Source of the DNA: Candidatus Aquidulcis sp. | GTDB taxonomy: Bacteria; Chloroflexota; Anaerolineae; UBA4142 | NCBI GenBank assembly: GCA_020723345.1 | Contig: DYJA01000020.1 | Coordinates: forward strand, 17,989-81,988 | DNA: 64,000 nucleotides | Direction: 5' to 3' | Part shown: positions 1 through 7,166 of the stretch, piece by piece | How the letters are laid out: the number at the start of each line of letters is the position of its first letter | Numbering within the stretch: the first letter of the stretch is position 1 | The notes under the pieces: model-generated | What the model saw: only the letters and a program-made list of their open reading frames with translations | Database searches by the model: none | What the model was told of the DNA's origin: nothing | Made by a program: the position numbers and the translations under genes

Positions 1-563
1 TAGCGGTACGTCATGCCAAGAATCAGGACGAATGCCTGCGGCACGCGCAAAACGCGCAACGCCTTGAGCAGCGTCGTCCAGCGCGTCGTGAGGACGAGCA
101 GCACCGCCATCGAAACAGACGCGCCGACGCGCAAAAGCAAAAACGCCGCGGTGATGACACCTGGTTCGGTAATCGCGAGATAGACGCGCGGCGACGCGAG
201 ATCGATCAGCGTGACGACCGGCGCGCCGGGCGAAAATGGACTGAACAGCGCGGGGAGCGCGACGACGCCGGTGAATAACGGCATAAATACCCAGACGCGC
301 TTGAGATAAAATCCCATCGGCACGCGCGATGCGTAGGCGACCGGCAGCGTCAGCGCGTACAGCGCGAGGATCACGATCAAATTGCGCGACGCGCTAATCG
401 CGATCAACAGCGCGAGCGCGCCGACCAGTTTCGCGCGCGGGTCGAGCGATTGCAGCAAACCATCGCGCCGCGCGATCTCTTCCGCGAAGAGCGTTTGCTC
501 GAGCGCGCCGGTAATATCGTTCAATGTCTTTTCGAAAAAGCCGCGAGCAGATTTGTGTCTCAA
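1..563 (-). CDS. cbiQ: CbiQ/EcfT-type nickel/cobalt transporter permease (3' part beyond the window)
   Basis: This is the transmembrane coupling subunit of an energy-coupling-factor metal transporter; with CbiM and an ATPase it imports Ni2+ or Co2+. Reading leftward from a TTG at 561-563, the frame runs open to the window edge for about 187 codons. It begins LRHKSARGFFEKTLNDI, then SLDPRAKLVGALAL, which is the amphipathic N-terminus and DPRxKL signature of CbiQ. Hydrophobic helices follow, and then LLKALRVLRVPQAFVLIL, the typical coupling-helix region. It is the last visible gene of the leftward operon from 5778, separated from cooC by a 141-bp repeat-rich gap. The ATPase CbiO is not in the window and would be expected just left of it. 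The start is uncertain because no ATG with a good ribosome site is present; a TTG or a codon slightly further in could be used. Confidence 0.85.
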   Translation of the reverse strand, partial: MRHKSARGFFEKTLNDITGALEQTLFAEEIARRDGLLQSLDPRAKLVGALALLIAISASRNLIVILALYALTLPVAYASRVPMGFYLKRVWVFMPLFTGVVALPALFSPFSPGAPVVTLIDLASPRVYLAITEPGVITAAFLLLRVGASVSMAVLLVLTTRWTTLLKALRVLRVPQAFVLILGMTYR

Positions 564-571
564 CTTTATTG

Positions 572-717
572 ACCAATAGAAGGGCGAAGAAGGCACAAGA
601 GGGCATCAGAAGGCACAGAGGACAAAGAAGGCAGAGACGGAGTGCGTGCCGCGCCCTCTCCGTCTTCTCCGCCTTCTTTCACTTCTCTGCCCTCTTATGC
701 CTTCTTATCCCTTCTTC
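572..717. repeat. Word-repeat inverted element (GAAGGCA / TGCCTTC)
   Basis: The left half is a purine-rich stutter built on GAAGGCA and GAGGGCA words. The right half is its pyrimidine-rich mirror (CCTTCTTTC, TGCCCTCTTATGCCTTC), so the whole can fold into an imperfect long hairpin. It fills the gap between cooC and cbiQ. The TAA stop of cooC (705-707) lies inside the repeat, so the repeat sets the last codons of that protein. Confidence 0.7.
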
Positions 718-1475
718 AGTTCCTCCACAATCGCGCGTGTCTCCTCCGCCAACTTCGGCGCGAGATCGTACACCGGCTTGTGTTCGCGATCCGCGCTCAG
801 CACCGCCGGATCAGCCGAAATGAAACCGAGCACCGGCAAGCCCGGCGAATTCGCGGCGATGAAATCGCGGTCGGCTTGGCTTGCGACTTTACTGCCGACG
901 AGATAGAAGCGCGGAATCTTGATGTCGGTCGCGAGTTGTTTGATCTGCGCGGCGGTACCGAGCGAGCGCGCGGTCGGTTCCGCGACGATGAGGAGCGCGT
1001 CCACCATATCCGACGTCGCGCGCCCCAAGTGCTCGACTCCGGCGTACATATCCATCAGTACAACTTCGTTGCGCTGCAACAGAATCGTCGTGACGAGTTG
1101 TTTCAGCAGCACACTCTCCGCGCAAATGCAACCCGAGCCACCCATCTTCACCGCGCCCAGTTCGAGCAGTTTGATGCCGCGATGCGTCGCGGAAAAGCGA
1201 TCCGGAATATCGTCGACGCGCGGATTCATCTTGAAAATGCTGCCGTAGGTGCCGGGCTGCGCGCCGGTACGTTCGTGGATCAATTCGTGCATTTCCGCAA
1301 TTGGCGTGAGACCCTGGATCAATTCGCGCGGGAAACCGAGCGCGTCGCCCAAGCACGGCGACGGATCGGCGTCAATCGCGAGCACGTTGTAATTTTGATT
1401 GGCGAACGTGTATGCCAGCAAACTGGTGAGCGTCGTTTTGCCGACGCCCCCTTTGCCGGAAACCGCAAGTTTCAT
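705..1475 (-). CDS. cooC: CooC-type nickel-insertion ATPase, copy 1
   Basis: This is a 256-aa MinD/ParA-family ATPase of the CooC type. CooC proteins drive ATP-dependent nickel insertion into carbon monoxide dehydrogenase or related enzymes in the cytoplasm. The deviant Walker A GKGGVGKTT sits at residues 7-15, and AIDADPSPCLGDALG follows at about 37. The CxC motif that binds metal at the CooC dimer interface is present as GSGCICAES near residue 113. The start was chosen at 1475 because AGGAGA lies 5 bp upstream; an in-frame extension to 1550 has no ribosome site. It is downstream of ctaG and upstream of cbiQ. The second copy (3491-4237) is clearly diverged, so the two may serve different client enzymes. 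No CODH gene is visible here. Confidence 0.88.
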   Translation of the reverse strand: MKLAVSGKGGVGKTTLTSLLAYTFANQNYNVLAIDADPSPCLGDALGFPRELIQGLTPIAEMHELIHERTGAQPGTYGSIFKMNPRVDDIPDRFSATHRGIKLLELGAVKMGGSGCICAESVLLKQLVTTILLQRNEVVLMDMYAGVEHLGRATSDMVDALLIVAEPTARSLGTAAQIKQLATDIKIPRFYLVGSKVASQADRDFIAANSPGLPVLGFISADPAVLSADREHKPVYDLAPKLAEETRAIVEELKKG

Positions 1476-1499
1476 TGCATCTCTCCTAAAAAATATTAT

Positions 1500-1556
1500 C
1501 GTCCACGAAGGACACGAAGATTCTTCTTGGCGTTTCTTCGTGTCCTTCATGGAAGT
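1500..1556. repeat. Inverted word repeat between ctaG and cooC
   Basis: The words CACGAAGGACACGAAG and TTCTTCGTGTCCTTCATGG form a hairpin around a short loop. The element lies in the 98-bp gap between ctaG and cooC copy 1, inside what looks like one transcript. It could lower or insulate downstream expression, or simply be a dispersed repeat. Confidence 0.65.
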
Positions 1557-1573
1557 TTTCGTTTACCTGCTCG

Positions 1574-2317
1574 TCACGTCTCCGCGTCGGCGGTGGAGAA
1601 CCAACGGAAGAACAAAATCGTCAAGGCGAACAGATCGATGATCGCTCCGGCGTACCACATCACGAGTCCTCCGGCTTGCTGATCGCCGAGAAACGCGGGC
1701 GCGCAAATCTCGAACGCCAACGCCCGCGCGCTGTAAACCAGGTTCGGCGCGAGCGTGAAGAGCGCGCCGAGCACCGTCGTGGGAATCGATAAGAAGAAAA
1801 GATACAGCAACCGGAGCGGATGATAATTTTTCCCCCACAACGATTCGCGCTCGAACACCGGCGCCCACGCGATCAACCCGGCGCTCAGCAGGATCGATTG
1901 CTTGAGCGACCAGAAGATCGGATCGCGCGACGCGGTCTCGAACGCGATGGGCAGATGCCAGCCGAGAAAAACCGCGTTCGCGATCAGGTACGCGCGCACC
2001 GGCGATTTCAACCAGCGCAGCGCGCGGTCGAACGCGGCGGGCAAGTGAATCAGCGACTTGGGAATGCCCAAGAGAAACAACGGCGCGGCGAGTCCGGTCA
2101 ACAAAAAAAACTCGACCATGTTCGCGGTGAAACGATAATTCGCGCCGAACAATTCCGGCGAAGGAACGAATGCGACGAGCGCGGCGATCAGTCCTCCGGT
2201 GAACCAAAACAGATGTCGCCGCTGAGCCGATGGCGTCAATCGATCCGCCCAGCGATTCATCGCGATAAAATAAGATCCCAAGACCGCGAGCGAGACGATC
2301 GATTGCCAGATCATCAT
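1574..2317 (-). CDS. ctaG: CtaG (caa3-type) cytochrome c oxidase assembly membrane protein
   Basis: This is a 247-aa polytopic membrane protein of the caa3_CtaG family, which assists assembly of the copper centres of caa3-type cytochrome c oxidase. About seven hydrophobic segments are visible, the first at residues 4-20. Family-like features include the FTANMVEFFLLTGLAAPLFL segment and the NAVFLGWHLPIAFE segment, whose histidine lies in a membrane segment. Its ATG overlaps the stop of the PCu(A)C gene (ATGA), so the two are probably translationally coupled. Together with Sco and PCu(A)C it makes a three-gene copper delivery set. The oxidase subunits themselves are not in the window. Confidence 0.85.
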   Translation of the reverse strand: MMIWQSIVSLAVLGSYFIAMNRWADRLTPSAQRRHLFWFTGGLIAALVAFVPSPELFGANYRFTANMVEFFLLTGLAAPLFLLGIPKSLIHLPAAFDRALRWLKSPVRAYLIANAVFLGWHLPIAFETASRDPIFWSLKQSILLSAGLIAWAPVFERESLWGKNYHPLRLLYLFFLSIPTTVLGALFTLAPNLVYSARALAFEICAPAFLGDQQAGGLVMWYAGAIIDLFALTILFFRWFSTADAET

Positions 2318-2790
2318 TTCGATTTCTCCAATTGAATCGGCACGTCCAGCGTCATCGCGCCGCTCTTTTCAAATCGGAGTGTCACCGCGATCTTTTTTCC
2401 AACCGCTAATTCCTGCGTCACTCCCATCAGCATAATGTGCAATCCGCCGGGTTTGAACTCAACGCGTCCTTGCGCGGGCACTTCGACGCGCGGCACCGGC
2501 ACCATCTTCGCGACATCGCCGACGCGCAGCGTCTCGTTGAGTTCCGCGCTCGCGGCGACGGGCGTGGTCGCGCCGCTCAACGCGTCCGGCGTGTTCGTCG
2601 CGTTGACGATGACGAAATAAACCGCGCTCGACTTTTCGCCGCCCGCCATTCCGCTGTGGCTCGGCGCGCCCGCCGCCGATGGGACCGCCCACGCGTTTTC
2701 GACGCGAATCCGCGCGCTCGGCGTAACCGGCGCGCCGCAAGCCGTCGCGACGAACAGTCCCGTAATCAGAACAGACAAGACGCGATACAT
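2314..2790 (-). CDS. PCu(A)C-family copper chaperone, lipoprotein
   Basis: This is a 158-aa exported protein of the PCu(A)C (DUF461) family, periplasmic or extracytoplasmic chaperones that hand Cu(I) to the CuA site of cytochrome oxidase, often with Sco. The N-terminus is a lipoprotein signal ending in VATAC at residues 14-18. The family metal motifs are present as HSGMAGG near residue 45, AKMVPVP near 97 and LHIMLMG near 120, giving His and Met ligands. It lies 11 bp downstream of sco and overlaps ctaG by 4 bp, so it belongs to the same transcript. The start ATG has a GGGGAT ribosome site. Confidence 0.88.
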   Translation of the reverse strand: MYRVLSVLITGLFVATACGAPVTPSARIRVENAWAVPSAAGAPSHSGMAGGEKSSAVYFVIVNATNTPDALSGATTPVAASAELNETLRVGDVAKMVPVPRVEVPAQGRVEFKPGGLHIMLMGVTQELAVGKKIAVTLRFEKSGAMTLDVPIQLEKSK

Positions 2791-2801
2791 TTACATCCCC
2801 T

Positions 2802-3455
2802 TCACTCGCGCACGAGTTGCTGAATGAGCGGCATCGCTTCGTCCACGTTGGTTTGACTGCCGGGCAACAGCGCGCGCACATTGCCTTTGCGATCGATCAG
2901 AAACAGCCGGTCGGTGTGATTGATCGAGTAATAGGCGTTCTTCAAGTTTGCTTCGTCAAACGCGCTGGGCGGCACCGGCGTTCCGTCACGATAATAGACG
3001 CGTTCGACGTACACCTTCAAACCGTTGACGAGAGTTTGAACTTGATCGGCAGAGCCGGTGAGCAAAACCCAGTTCGCCCAATCGATTTGGTAGATCGTAC
3101 CGAACTGTTTGAGAACCGCCGGCGAGTCGCGTTCTGGATCGACTGAAAACGAAACTAACTCAACTTGATTTGACACGCCTGCGGTTTGAACGCGTTGCTG
3201 AATTTGCTTCATCCGCGCGGTGATGAGCGGACAAATGTCCGGGCAGTTGGTGAAGATGATGCCCATCACCACAACCTTGCCGCGCGTTTGGCTCAACGGA
3301 AACGCGCGCCCGGCCTGATCGGTCAACGTCACGTCGGGCAACGCCATGTAGACCGGCAACGGCTCGACGCGCGCGATCACGATTTGAAGAATGGCGAGTA
3401 TCACCGCCAGACACAACAGTCCGATTCCAGCCACAAGCCACATTCGTCGTGCCAT
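2802..3455 (-). CDS. Sco1/SenC-family copper-binding thioredoxin-fold protein
   Basis: This is a 217-aa membrane-anchored Sco protein that delivers copper to, or reduces, the CuA centre of cytochrome c oxidase. One N-terminal membrane segment spans residues 6-27. The thioredoxin fold follows, with the CxxxC copper motif FTNCPDICP near residues 73-81. The third ligand histidine is in NHTDRLFLID near residue 179. All three copper ligands are therefore intact. An AGGAGG ribosome site precedes the ATG. It is placed directly before PCu(A)C and CtaG, the usual partners, but downstream of a CooC-type ATPase, which is not usual. Confidence 0.9.
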   Translation of the reverse strand: MARRMWLVAGIGLLCLAVILAILQIVIARVEPLPVYMALPDVTLTDQAGRAFPLSQTRGKVVVMGIIFTNCPDICPLITARMKQIQQRVQTAGVSNQVELVSFSVDPERDSPAVLKQFGTIYQIDWANWVLLTGSADQVQTLVNGLKVYVERVYYRDGTPVPPSAFDEANLKNAYYSINHTDRLFLIDRKGNVRALLPGSQTNVDEAMPLIQQLVRE

Positions 3456-3490
3456 GCGCGTCCTCCTTCACAGCATCGTCAGAGCGAGTT

Positions 3491-4237
3491 TCACGCGACT
3501 AACTGCTGCGCGATCTGCGCGACCGCTCGACTGATCGGCGCGTTGTCCGGCAATTCTACCAGAGGACGCCCATTGCTGTCGAATTCGACGAGTTGGGAAT
3601 CGTACGGAATCGTCGCCAGAAGTGGTATGCCCATCTGATTGATCTTCTCGTCCCACGCCGCCGGCAACGCACCCGTGACGCGATTGACGACGAGGTGCGT
3701 CTGCCGAACGCTGATCTCCAATTCCTTGCTCAGCGCGAGCATCGCCTCGGCTGCCGCGAGTCCGCGCATACTCGCATCGCTGACAAGCAACAAGTGATCG
3801 ACGTCGCGCGTCGTGCGGCGACTGAGATGTTCCATCCCGGCTTCGTTGTCCATAATCACACAATCGTACGACTTGCAAATGCCGTCGATGATGTTGCGGA
3901 GCAAATGGTTCGCCGCGCAATAACACCCGCGTCCTTCGGGGCGTCCCATCGCCAACAGATCAACCGCGTCGCCCTCTTCCATCGCGGTGCGAATCGCGTA
4001 ATCGAGCCAGTCCTGGCGCGACATTCCCGCCGGCACATTGTCGCGCGCGTCCTCGCGAATGTCGCCGACGGTTTTAGTGAGCGACATTCCCAAGACTAAA
4101 TGCAAATTGCTGCTCGGGTCGGCGTCAATCGCAAGCACCTTGCCCAAGTGATTGGTTACCCAATAGCGCGTCAGTAATCCCGATAAAGTTGTTTTGCCGG
4201 TGCCGCCTTTTCCAGCAACCGCAATTGTAGTTGTCAT
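3491..4237 (-). CDS. cooC: CooC-type nickel-insertion ATPase, copy 2
   Basis: This 248-aa protein is closer to classical CooC than copy 1. Walker A is GKGGTGKTT at residues 9-17, and AIDADPSSNLHLVLG follows. The metal-binding pair appears in RPEGRGCYCAANHLLR near residue 119, which is the canonical CooC1 sequence context. IMDNEAGMEHLSRRT carries the Walker B-type aspartate. The start at 4237 has GGAGATTTG immediately upstream, so the longer frame to 4336 is not used. It lies 13 bp downstream of cbiM. Nickel importer, Fur regulator and CooC as neighbours argue for nickel delivery to a CODH or acetyl-CoA synthase-like enzyme elsewhere in the genome. Confidence 0.9.
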   Translation of the reverse strand: MTTTIAVAGKGGTGKTTLSGLLTRYWVTNHLGKVLAIDADPSSNLHLVLGMSLTKTVGDIREDARDNVPAGMSRQDWLDYAIRTAMEEGDAVDLLAMGRPEGRGCYCAANHLLRNIIDGICKSYDCVIMDNEAGMEHLSRRTTRDVDHLLLVSDASMRGLAAAEAMLALSKELEISVRQTHLVVNRVTGALPAAWDEKINQMGIPLLATIPYDSQLVEFDSNGRPLVELPDNAPISRAVAQIAQQLVA

Positions 4238-4250
4238 CAAATCTCCAATG

Positions 4251-5276
4251 TCACGTGGTCTGCGCGTGCCCTCGCGTCCAGCGCGCCACCAGCCAACCGA
4301 TTCCCAGGATCGCAAGGAATACGATGGCGACGCCAAGCACCGCGGAAAAAATGTAGCCGAGCGTCGAATTGTTCAGCGCGGCAAGTTCATAGCCGGGCAG
4401 CGGCGCGCTCCACAGATTCGACCAATGATCGAATCCGGCGGGAATGTAGCCGAGTCCAAGTTGTTCGAGTTCGCTGCGCCCCCATTCGCCCCACGCGGTA
4501 CCGGGCGCGAGCAAGCCAATCGGCGTCAGTACGATCAGCGCGAGCAATCCAAGCCACGCCCAGCGCGAAACCCGCGCGACGCGCGCGCCGGGCTGCGCGC
4601 CGCTAAAGGTTTCGAGCAATTCGGGATTCGTCCGCTGCATCCACGCAACGACCAGTCCAGTCGCCACTGCTTCGACCGCGCCGGCAATCGTGAGATGCCC
4701 GATCAGCATCGCCGGGATCGCGACGCTCAGATCGTACGGAAAATAGATCGCGCGCCCTGCCGCGTCGCGGAACAACATCGGTTGAATGCCGAGTTCGATG
4801 CCCGTCAACAGCGCGGCGACGTTGATGCTGATGTATCCGGCAATCGCCGCCGCAACGACGCGCCGCGACGAAGTGATCGCCGCGCTGCCGCTGATCCAGC
4901 GATAGAGCAAGTACGCGACGAACGACATCGCAATCGCCATGTTGAACACGTTCGCGCCAATCGCGAGAATACCGCCGTCGCCGAAGAACAATGCCTGGAT
5001 GACGAGCGCGACGGAAACCGCGAGCACCGCCGCCCAGGGACCCAGCACAATCGCCGCGAGCGCGGACCCGACTGCGTGTCCGGTCGTCCCGCCGGGCAGC
5101 GGCAAATTGACCATCTGGATCACGAACGCCACCGCCGCGAAAAGCGCAATGAGCGGCACGAGCCGCCCCGTCACCAACGTTTTTATTTTTTGCGACGCGC
5201 GGTACCAAAACGGCAGCGACGCCGCGTACATTACCGCCGCCGTCGCGGGACTGAGATAACCATCGGGAATGTGCAT
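4251..5276 (-). CDS. cbiM: CbiM/NikM-type nickel/cobalt transporter substrate-capture protein with a CbiN/PDGLE-like C-terminus
   Basis: This is a 341-aa membrane protein beginning MHIPDGYLSP. The N-terminal His2 region is the metal-capture site of the CbiM/NikM family. The first 215 residues carry about six hydrophobic helices, including LPLPGGTTGHAVGSALAA and FFGDGGILAIGANVFNMA, both diagnostic of the family. A loop with EWGRSELEQLGLGYIP and two more helices at the C-terminus resembles the CbiN or PDGLE module, so the protein is probably a CbiM-CbiN type fusion. The start was set at 5276 by AGAGGAGT six bases upstream. It lies between the Fur gene and cooC copy 2. Nickel is more likely than cobalt given the CooC neighbours, but sequence alone does not decide. 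Confidence 0.9.
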   Translation of the reverse strand: MHIPDGYLSPATAAVMYAASLPFWYRASQKIKTLVTGRLVPLIALFAAVAFVIQMVNLPLPGGTTGHAVGSALAAIVLGPWAAVLAVSVALVIQALFFGDGGILAIGANVFNMAIAMSFVAYLLYRWISGSAAITSSRRVVAAAIAGYISINVAALLTGIELGIQPMLFRDAAGRAIYFPYDLSVAIPAMLIGHLTIAGAVEAVATGLVVAWMQRTNPELLETFSGAQPGARVARVSRWAWLGLLALIVLTPIGLLAPGTAWGEWGRSELEQLGLGYIPAGFDHWSNLWSAPLPGYELAALNNSTLGYIFSAVLGVAIVFLAILGIGWLVARWTRGHAQTT

Positions 5277-5287
5277 GGCAACTCCTC

Positions 5288-5362
5288 TGAAGGATGAAAG
5301 ATGAAGAATGAATTCCACCCAATTGATTTTTTCATCCTTCATCCTTCTGCCTTCATCCTTTC
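5288..5362. repeat. Word-repeat hairpin between fur and cbiM
   Basis: GAAGGATGAAAGATGAAG on one side pairs with CATCCTTCATCCTTC-type words on the other. The element bridges the gap between the end of the fur gene and cbiM. It resembles the elements at 572-717 and 1500-1556 of the same operon in layout, but uses a different word. Confidence 0.6.
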
Positions 5363-5778
5363 TTTTGGCATTTCCGGCACAGACCGAAAATCGCGAAATG
5401 GTGCAGATCGGGCGCAAAGGCGTACTCGTCGCGCAATTTCCTCTCGACGGGTGCGAACACTCCGGCATCCACCTCGATCATTTTGCCGCACTCGCGGCAG
5501 ACGAGATGATGATGATGCGGGTCGCGATGAATTTCGTACGTAACCGAGCCGGAGCCAAAATCCGTCGGATTGACGAAACCGGTCTGCACGAGCAAATTGA
5601 GCGTGCGATACACCGCCGATTTGTTCAGGTGGGGATAACGCTTGCGGACGCGCGTGATAATTTCGTCAGCCGTGATGTGTCCATCGCACTCGCAGATCAC
5701 CTGCAAGATCATTTCGCGCTGCGGCGTCCGCCGATGTCCGCGCTGCCGCAAGTCTTTGAGAAATTCGGTGGGCTGCAT
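5353..5778 (-). CDS. Fur-family metalloregulator, probably nickel-responsive
   Basis: This is a 141-aa Fur-family repressor. The winged-helix N-terminus runs from residues 4-75, with DLRQRGHRRTPQREMILQVI and the recognition region KSAVYRTLNLLVQTGF. The HDPHHHHLVCRECGK stretch near residue 82 is the regulatory metal site. Two CxxC pairs (CRECG and CRKCQ) form the structural zinc site. The start was placed at 5778, where AGGAG lies 6 bp upstream; an in-frame ATG at 5796 would lie inside the operator palindrome. It is the first gene of the metal operon. A Nur-like nickel role is inferred from the nickel importer and CooC genes it precedes and from the TTGCAA half-sites; zinc or iron sensing cannot be excluded. 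Confidence 0.85.
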   Translation of the reverse strand: MQPTEFLKDLRQRGHRRTPQREMILQVICECDGHITADEIITRVRKRYPHLNKSAVYRTLNLLVQTGFVNPTDFGSGSVTYEIHRDPHHHHLVCRECGKMIEVDAGVFAPVERKLRDEYAFAPDLHHFAIFGLCRKCQKKG

Positions 5779-5788
5779 GAGTTCTCCT

Positions 5789-5808
5789 AATTGCAACTAG
5801 TTGCAATT
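5789..5808. promoter_or_regulatory. 20-bp perfect palindromic operator of the metal operon
   Basis: AATTGCAACTAGTTGCAATT is a perfect palindrome made of two TTGCAA half-sites 4 bp apart. It covers the predicted transcription start of the promoter at 5812-5840 and ends just before the fur ribosome site, so a bound repressor would block initiation. TTGCAA half-sites resemble the Nur box of Streptomyces as I recall it. Confidence 0.75.
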
Positions 5809-5811
5809 GAA

Positions 5812-5840
5812 AATATAGCCGATTCAGGGAAATCTGTCAA
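5812..5840 (-). promoter_or_regulatory. Sigma-70 promoter of the metal operon
   Basis: On the minus strand, TTGACA (5835-5840) and TATATT (5812-5817) are separated by 17 bp. The predicted start lies near 5804, inside the palindrome. No other promoter this strong is seen before cbiQ, so the eight genes may be one transcript. Confidence 0.8.
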
Positions 5841-5946
5841 TAGGGGCGGGGCGAAACTTTTTACAGAAATTTTACAACACCCTAATACACCGTTTGTGCG
5901 GAACTGGTACCCTAGAATTAGGGATGCTGCGCAATCACTCATCCCT
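5841..5946. other. Intergenic stretch upstream of the TPR operon
   Basis: No gene is seen here. It lies between the leftward metal operon and the rightward TPR operon. CCCTAGAATTAGGG near 5911-5924 is a small imperfect palindrome containing a TAGAAT that could serve as a -10 for the rightward operon, but no convincing -35 is at the right distance. Confidence 0.3.
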
Positions 5947-5949
5947 GCG

Positions 5950-6046
5950 AAGATGCCCGAAGATCAATCTTCGGGCTGAGTAGCCGAAGGACGCTCAAGC
6001 GTCCTTAAATTGCTCAGCCCTGTCGTTCACGACTGGGGCTATTTCC
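5950..6046 (+). promoter_or_regulatory. Three-hairpin 5' leader element, copy 1
   Basis: Hairpin 1 is CCCGAAGA-TCAA-TCTTCGGG, hairpin 2 is AAGGACGC-TCAA-GCGTCCTT, and hairpin 3 pairs AGCCCTGTCGT with ACGACTGGGGCT. GGGCTGA after hairpin 1 can also pair with TCAGCCC before hairpin 3, which gives alternative folds. About 19 nt separate the element from the ATG of the TPR lipoprotein, including the AAAGGAGG ribosome site. A near-identical copy precedes the gene at 60605-61045 in the same orientation and at the same spacing. Confidence 0.6.
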
Positions 6047-6059
6047 AAAGGAGGCACCG

Positions 6060-7166
6060 ATGCGTAAACTTGGACTGCTCGTACTGACACTCGCGCTGAT
6101 CGGCGTCAGCGCGTTCCTGTTGGGCTGCGCGCCGCTTGCGCTGGTATCTGCCGCGCCAGTGCAGCCGGTTACTGCTTCAATCGCGCAAGTCAATCCGGCG
6201 TCCGCCGTCGTTCAACCCAACGCCCCTAAACTTTCCGTCGCCACGCGCAAAGTCCTCGACGAAGGCAACAAGCAAATGCGCGCCAAGGACTACGAAGCCG
6301 CGCTGGCGTCGTACCAAACCGTCGTGCAAGCGCAACCCGAAGTCGCCGACGGCTATCTCGCGCTCGGGCGCGCGTACGGCGCGATGAAAAATTACGATCA
6401 GGCAATCGCCGTGTACGAATCCGGCGTCACCACCCTGCCGAACAACGTGGACATGCGGATCGCGCTCGGCAACACGTACAACGCGCGCGGATTTCACATC
6501 GACCCACGCTGCGGCTCGCCGCACAGCGGCATCGGCGCGTCGCCCGGAACGAAGGACGACAAGTTCTTGCGCGAGCAATGGATCGCCAAAGCCGACAGCA
6601 ATTACCAAAGCGCGCTGGGCGCGTTCGGCGGCGCGCTGGCGTTGAGTCCCAACAACGTCGCCGCGCACGACGGCATCGCGTACGCGCACTTTCGGCAGGG
6701 GAATTACGACATCGCCGCCGCGTGGGCGGGACGCGCGGTGCAACTCGCGCCGAAAGATTCGCATCGCTATGTCGCCGTCGCGAATAATTATCGGCGGATG
6801 CGCGATTACGAAACCGCGCTGACGTGGTACGATCAAGCGATCGCGCGCAACGTCAAGGATTACGGCGCGATCAAGTACCTGTGGGAAACGTACCAAGCGC
6901 TGAAAGATTGGGATCGCGCGATTGCGCGCTTGACGCAAATCGTTCAAGCCGATCCGAAAAACACCGAAGCGAGTTTGCGACTTGGACAAGCGTACGCCGC
7001 GAAAGGCGATCTGACATCCGCGCTGACCTGGTTCGAGAATACGTTGACGCTAAATCCGGAGTTGGGCGAAGCGTGGAAGTACGCCGCGCCGGTTTACAAG
7101 AAACTGGGTAATACGGAAAAATTCCAACTCGCGGTGAGGAACGCCGAATGGTACAAGCACAAGTAA
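6060..7166 (+). CDS. TPR-repeat lipoprotein
   Basis: This is a 368-aa exported protein. The signal peptide MRKLGLLVLTLALIGV ends in a lipobox (FLLGC, Cys near residue 23), so it should be lipid-anchored on the outer face of the membrane. Residues 60-360 hold about seven tetratricopeptide repeats, for example ADGYLALGRAYGAMKNYDQA and AWKYAAPVYKKLGNTEKF; TPR arrays are protein-protein docking surfaces. A non-TPR insert (ARGFHIDPRCGSPHSGIG) interrupts the array near residues 144-162. AAAGGAGG precedes the ATG. The last 19 bp overlap the start of the radical SAM gene, so the two are likely coupled. A scaffold role for the downstream enzymes is inferred, not shown. Confidence 0.85.
   Translation: MRKLGLLVLTLALIGVSAFLLGCAPLALVSAAPVQPVTASIAQVNPASAVVQPNAPKLSVATRKVLDEGNKQMRAKDYEAALASYQTVVQAQPEVADGYLALGRAYGAMKNYDQAIAVYESGVTTLPNNVDMRIALGNTYNARGFHIDPRCGSPHSGIGASPGTKDDKFLREQWIAKADSNYQSALGAFGGALALSPNNVAAHDGIAYAHFRQGNYDIAAAWAGRAVQLAPKDSHRYVAVANNYRRMRDYETALTWYDQAIARNVKDYGAIKYLWETYQALKDWDRAIARLTQIVQADPKNTEASLRLGQAYAAKGDLTSALTWFENTLTLNPELGEAWKYAAPVYKKLGNTEKFQLAVRNAEWYKHK

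Noticed and set aside
642..1682. Long plus-strand reading frame opposite cooC copy 1
   Set aside because: It is rich in Arg and His, has no recognisable domain, and lies opposite a well-supported gene; open antisense frames are expected at this GC content.
5779..5796. Upstream ATG that would extend the Fur protein by six residues
   Set aside because: It lies in the operator palindrome and has no ribosome site, while the ATG at 5778 has AGGAG at the right distance.
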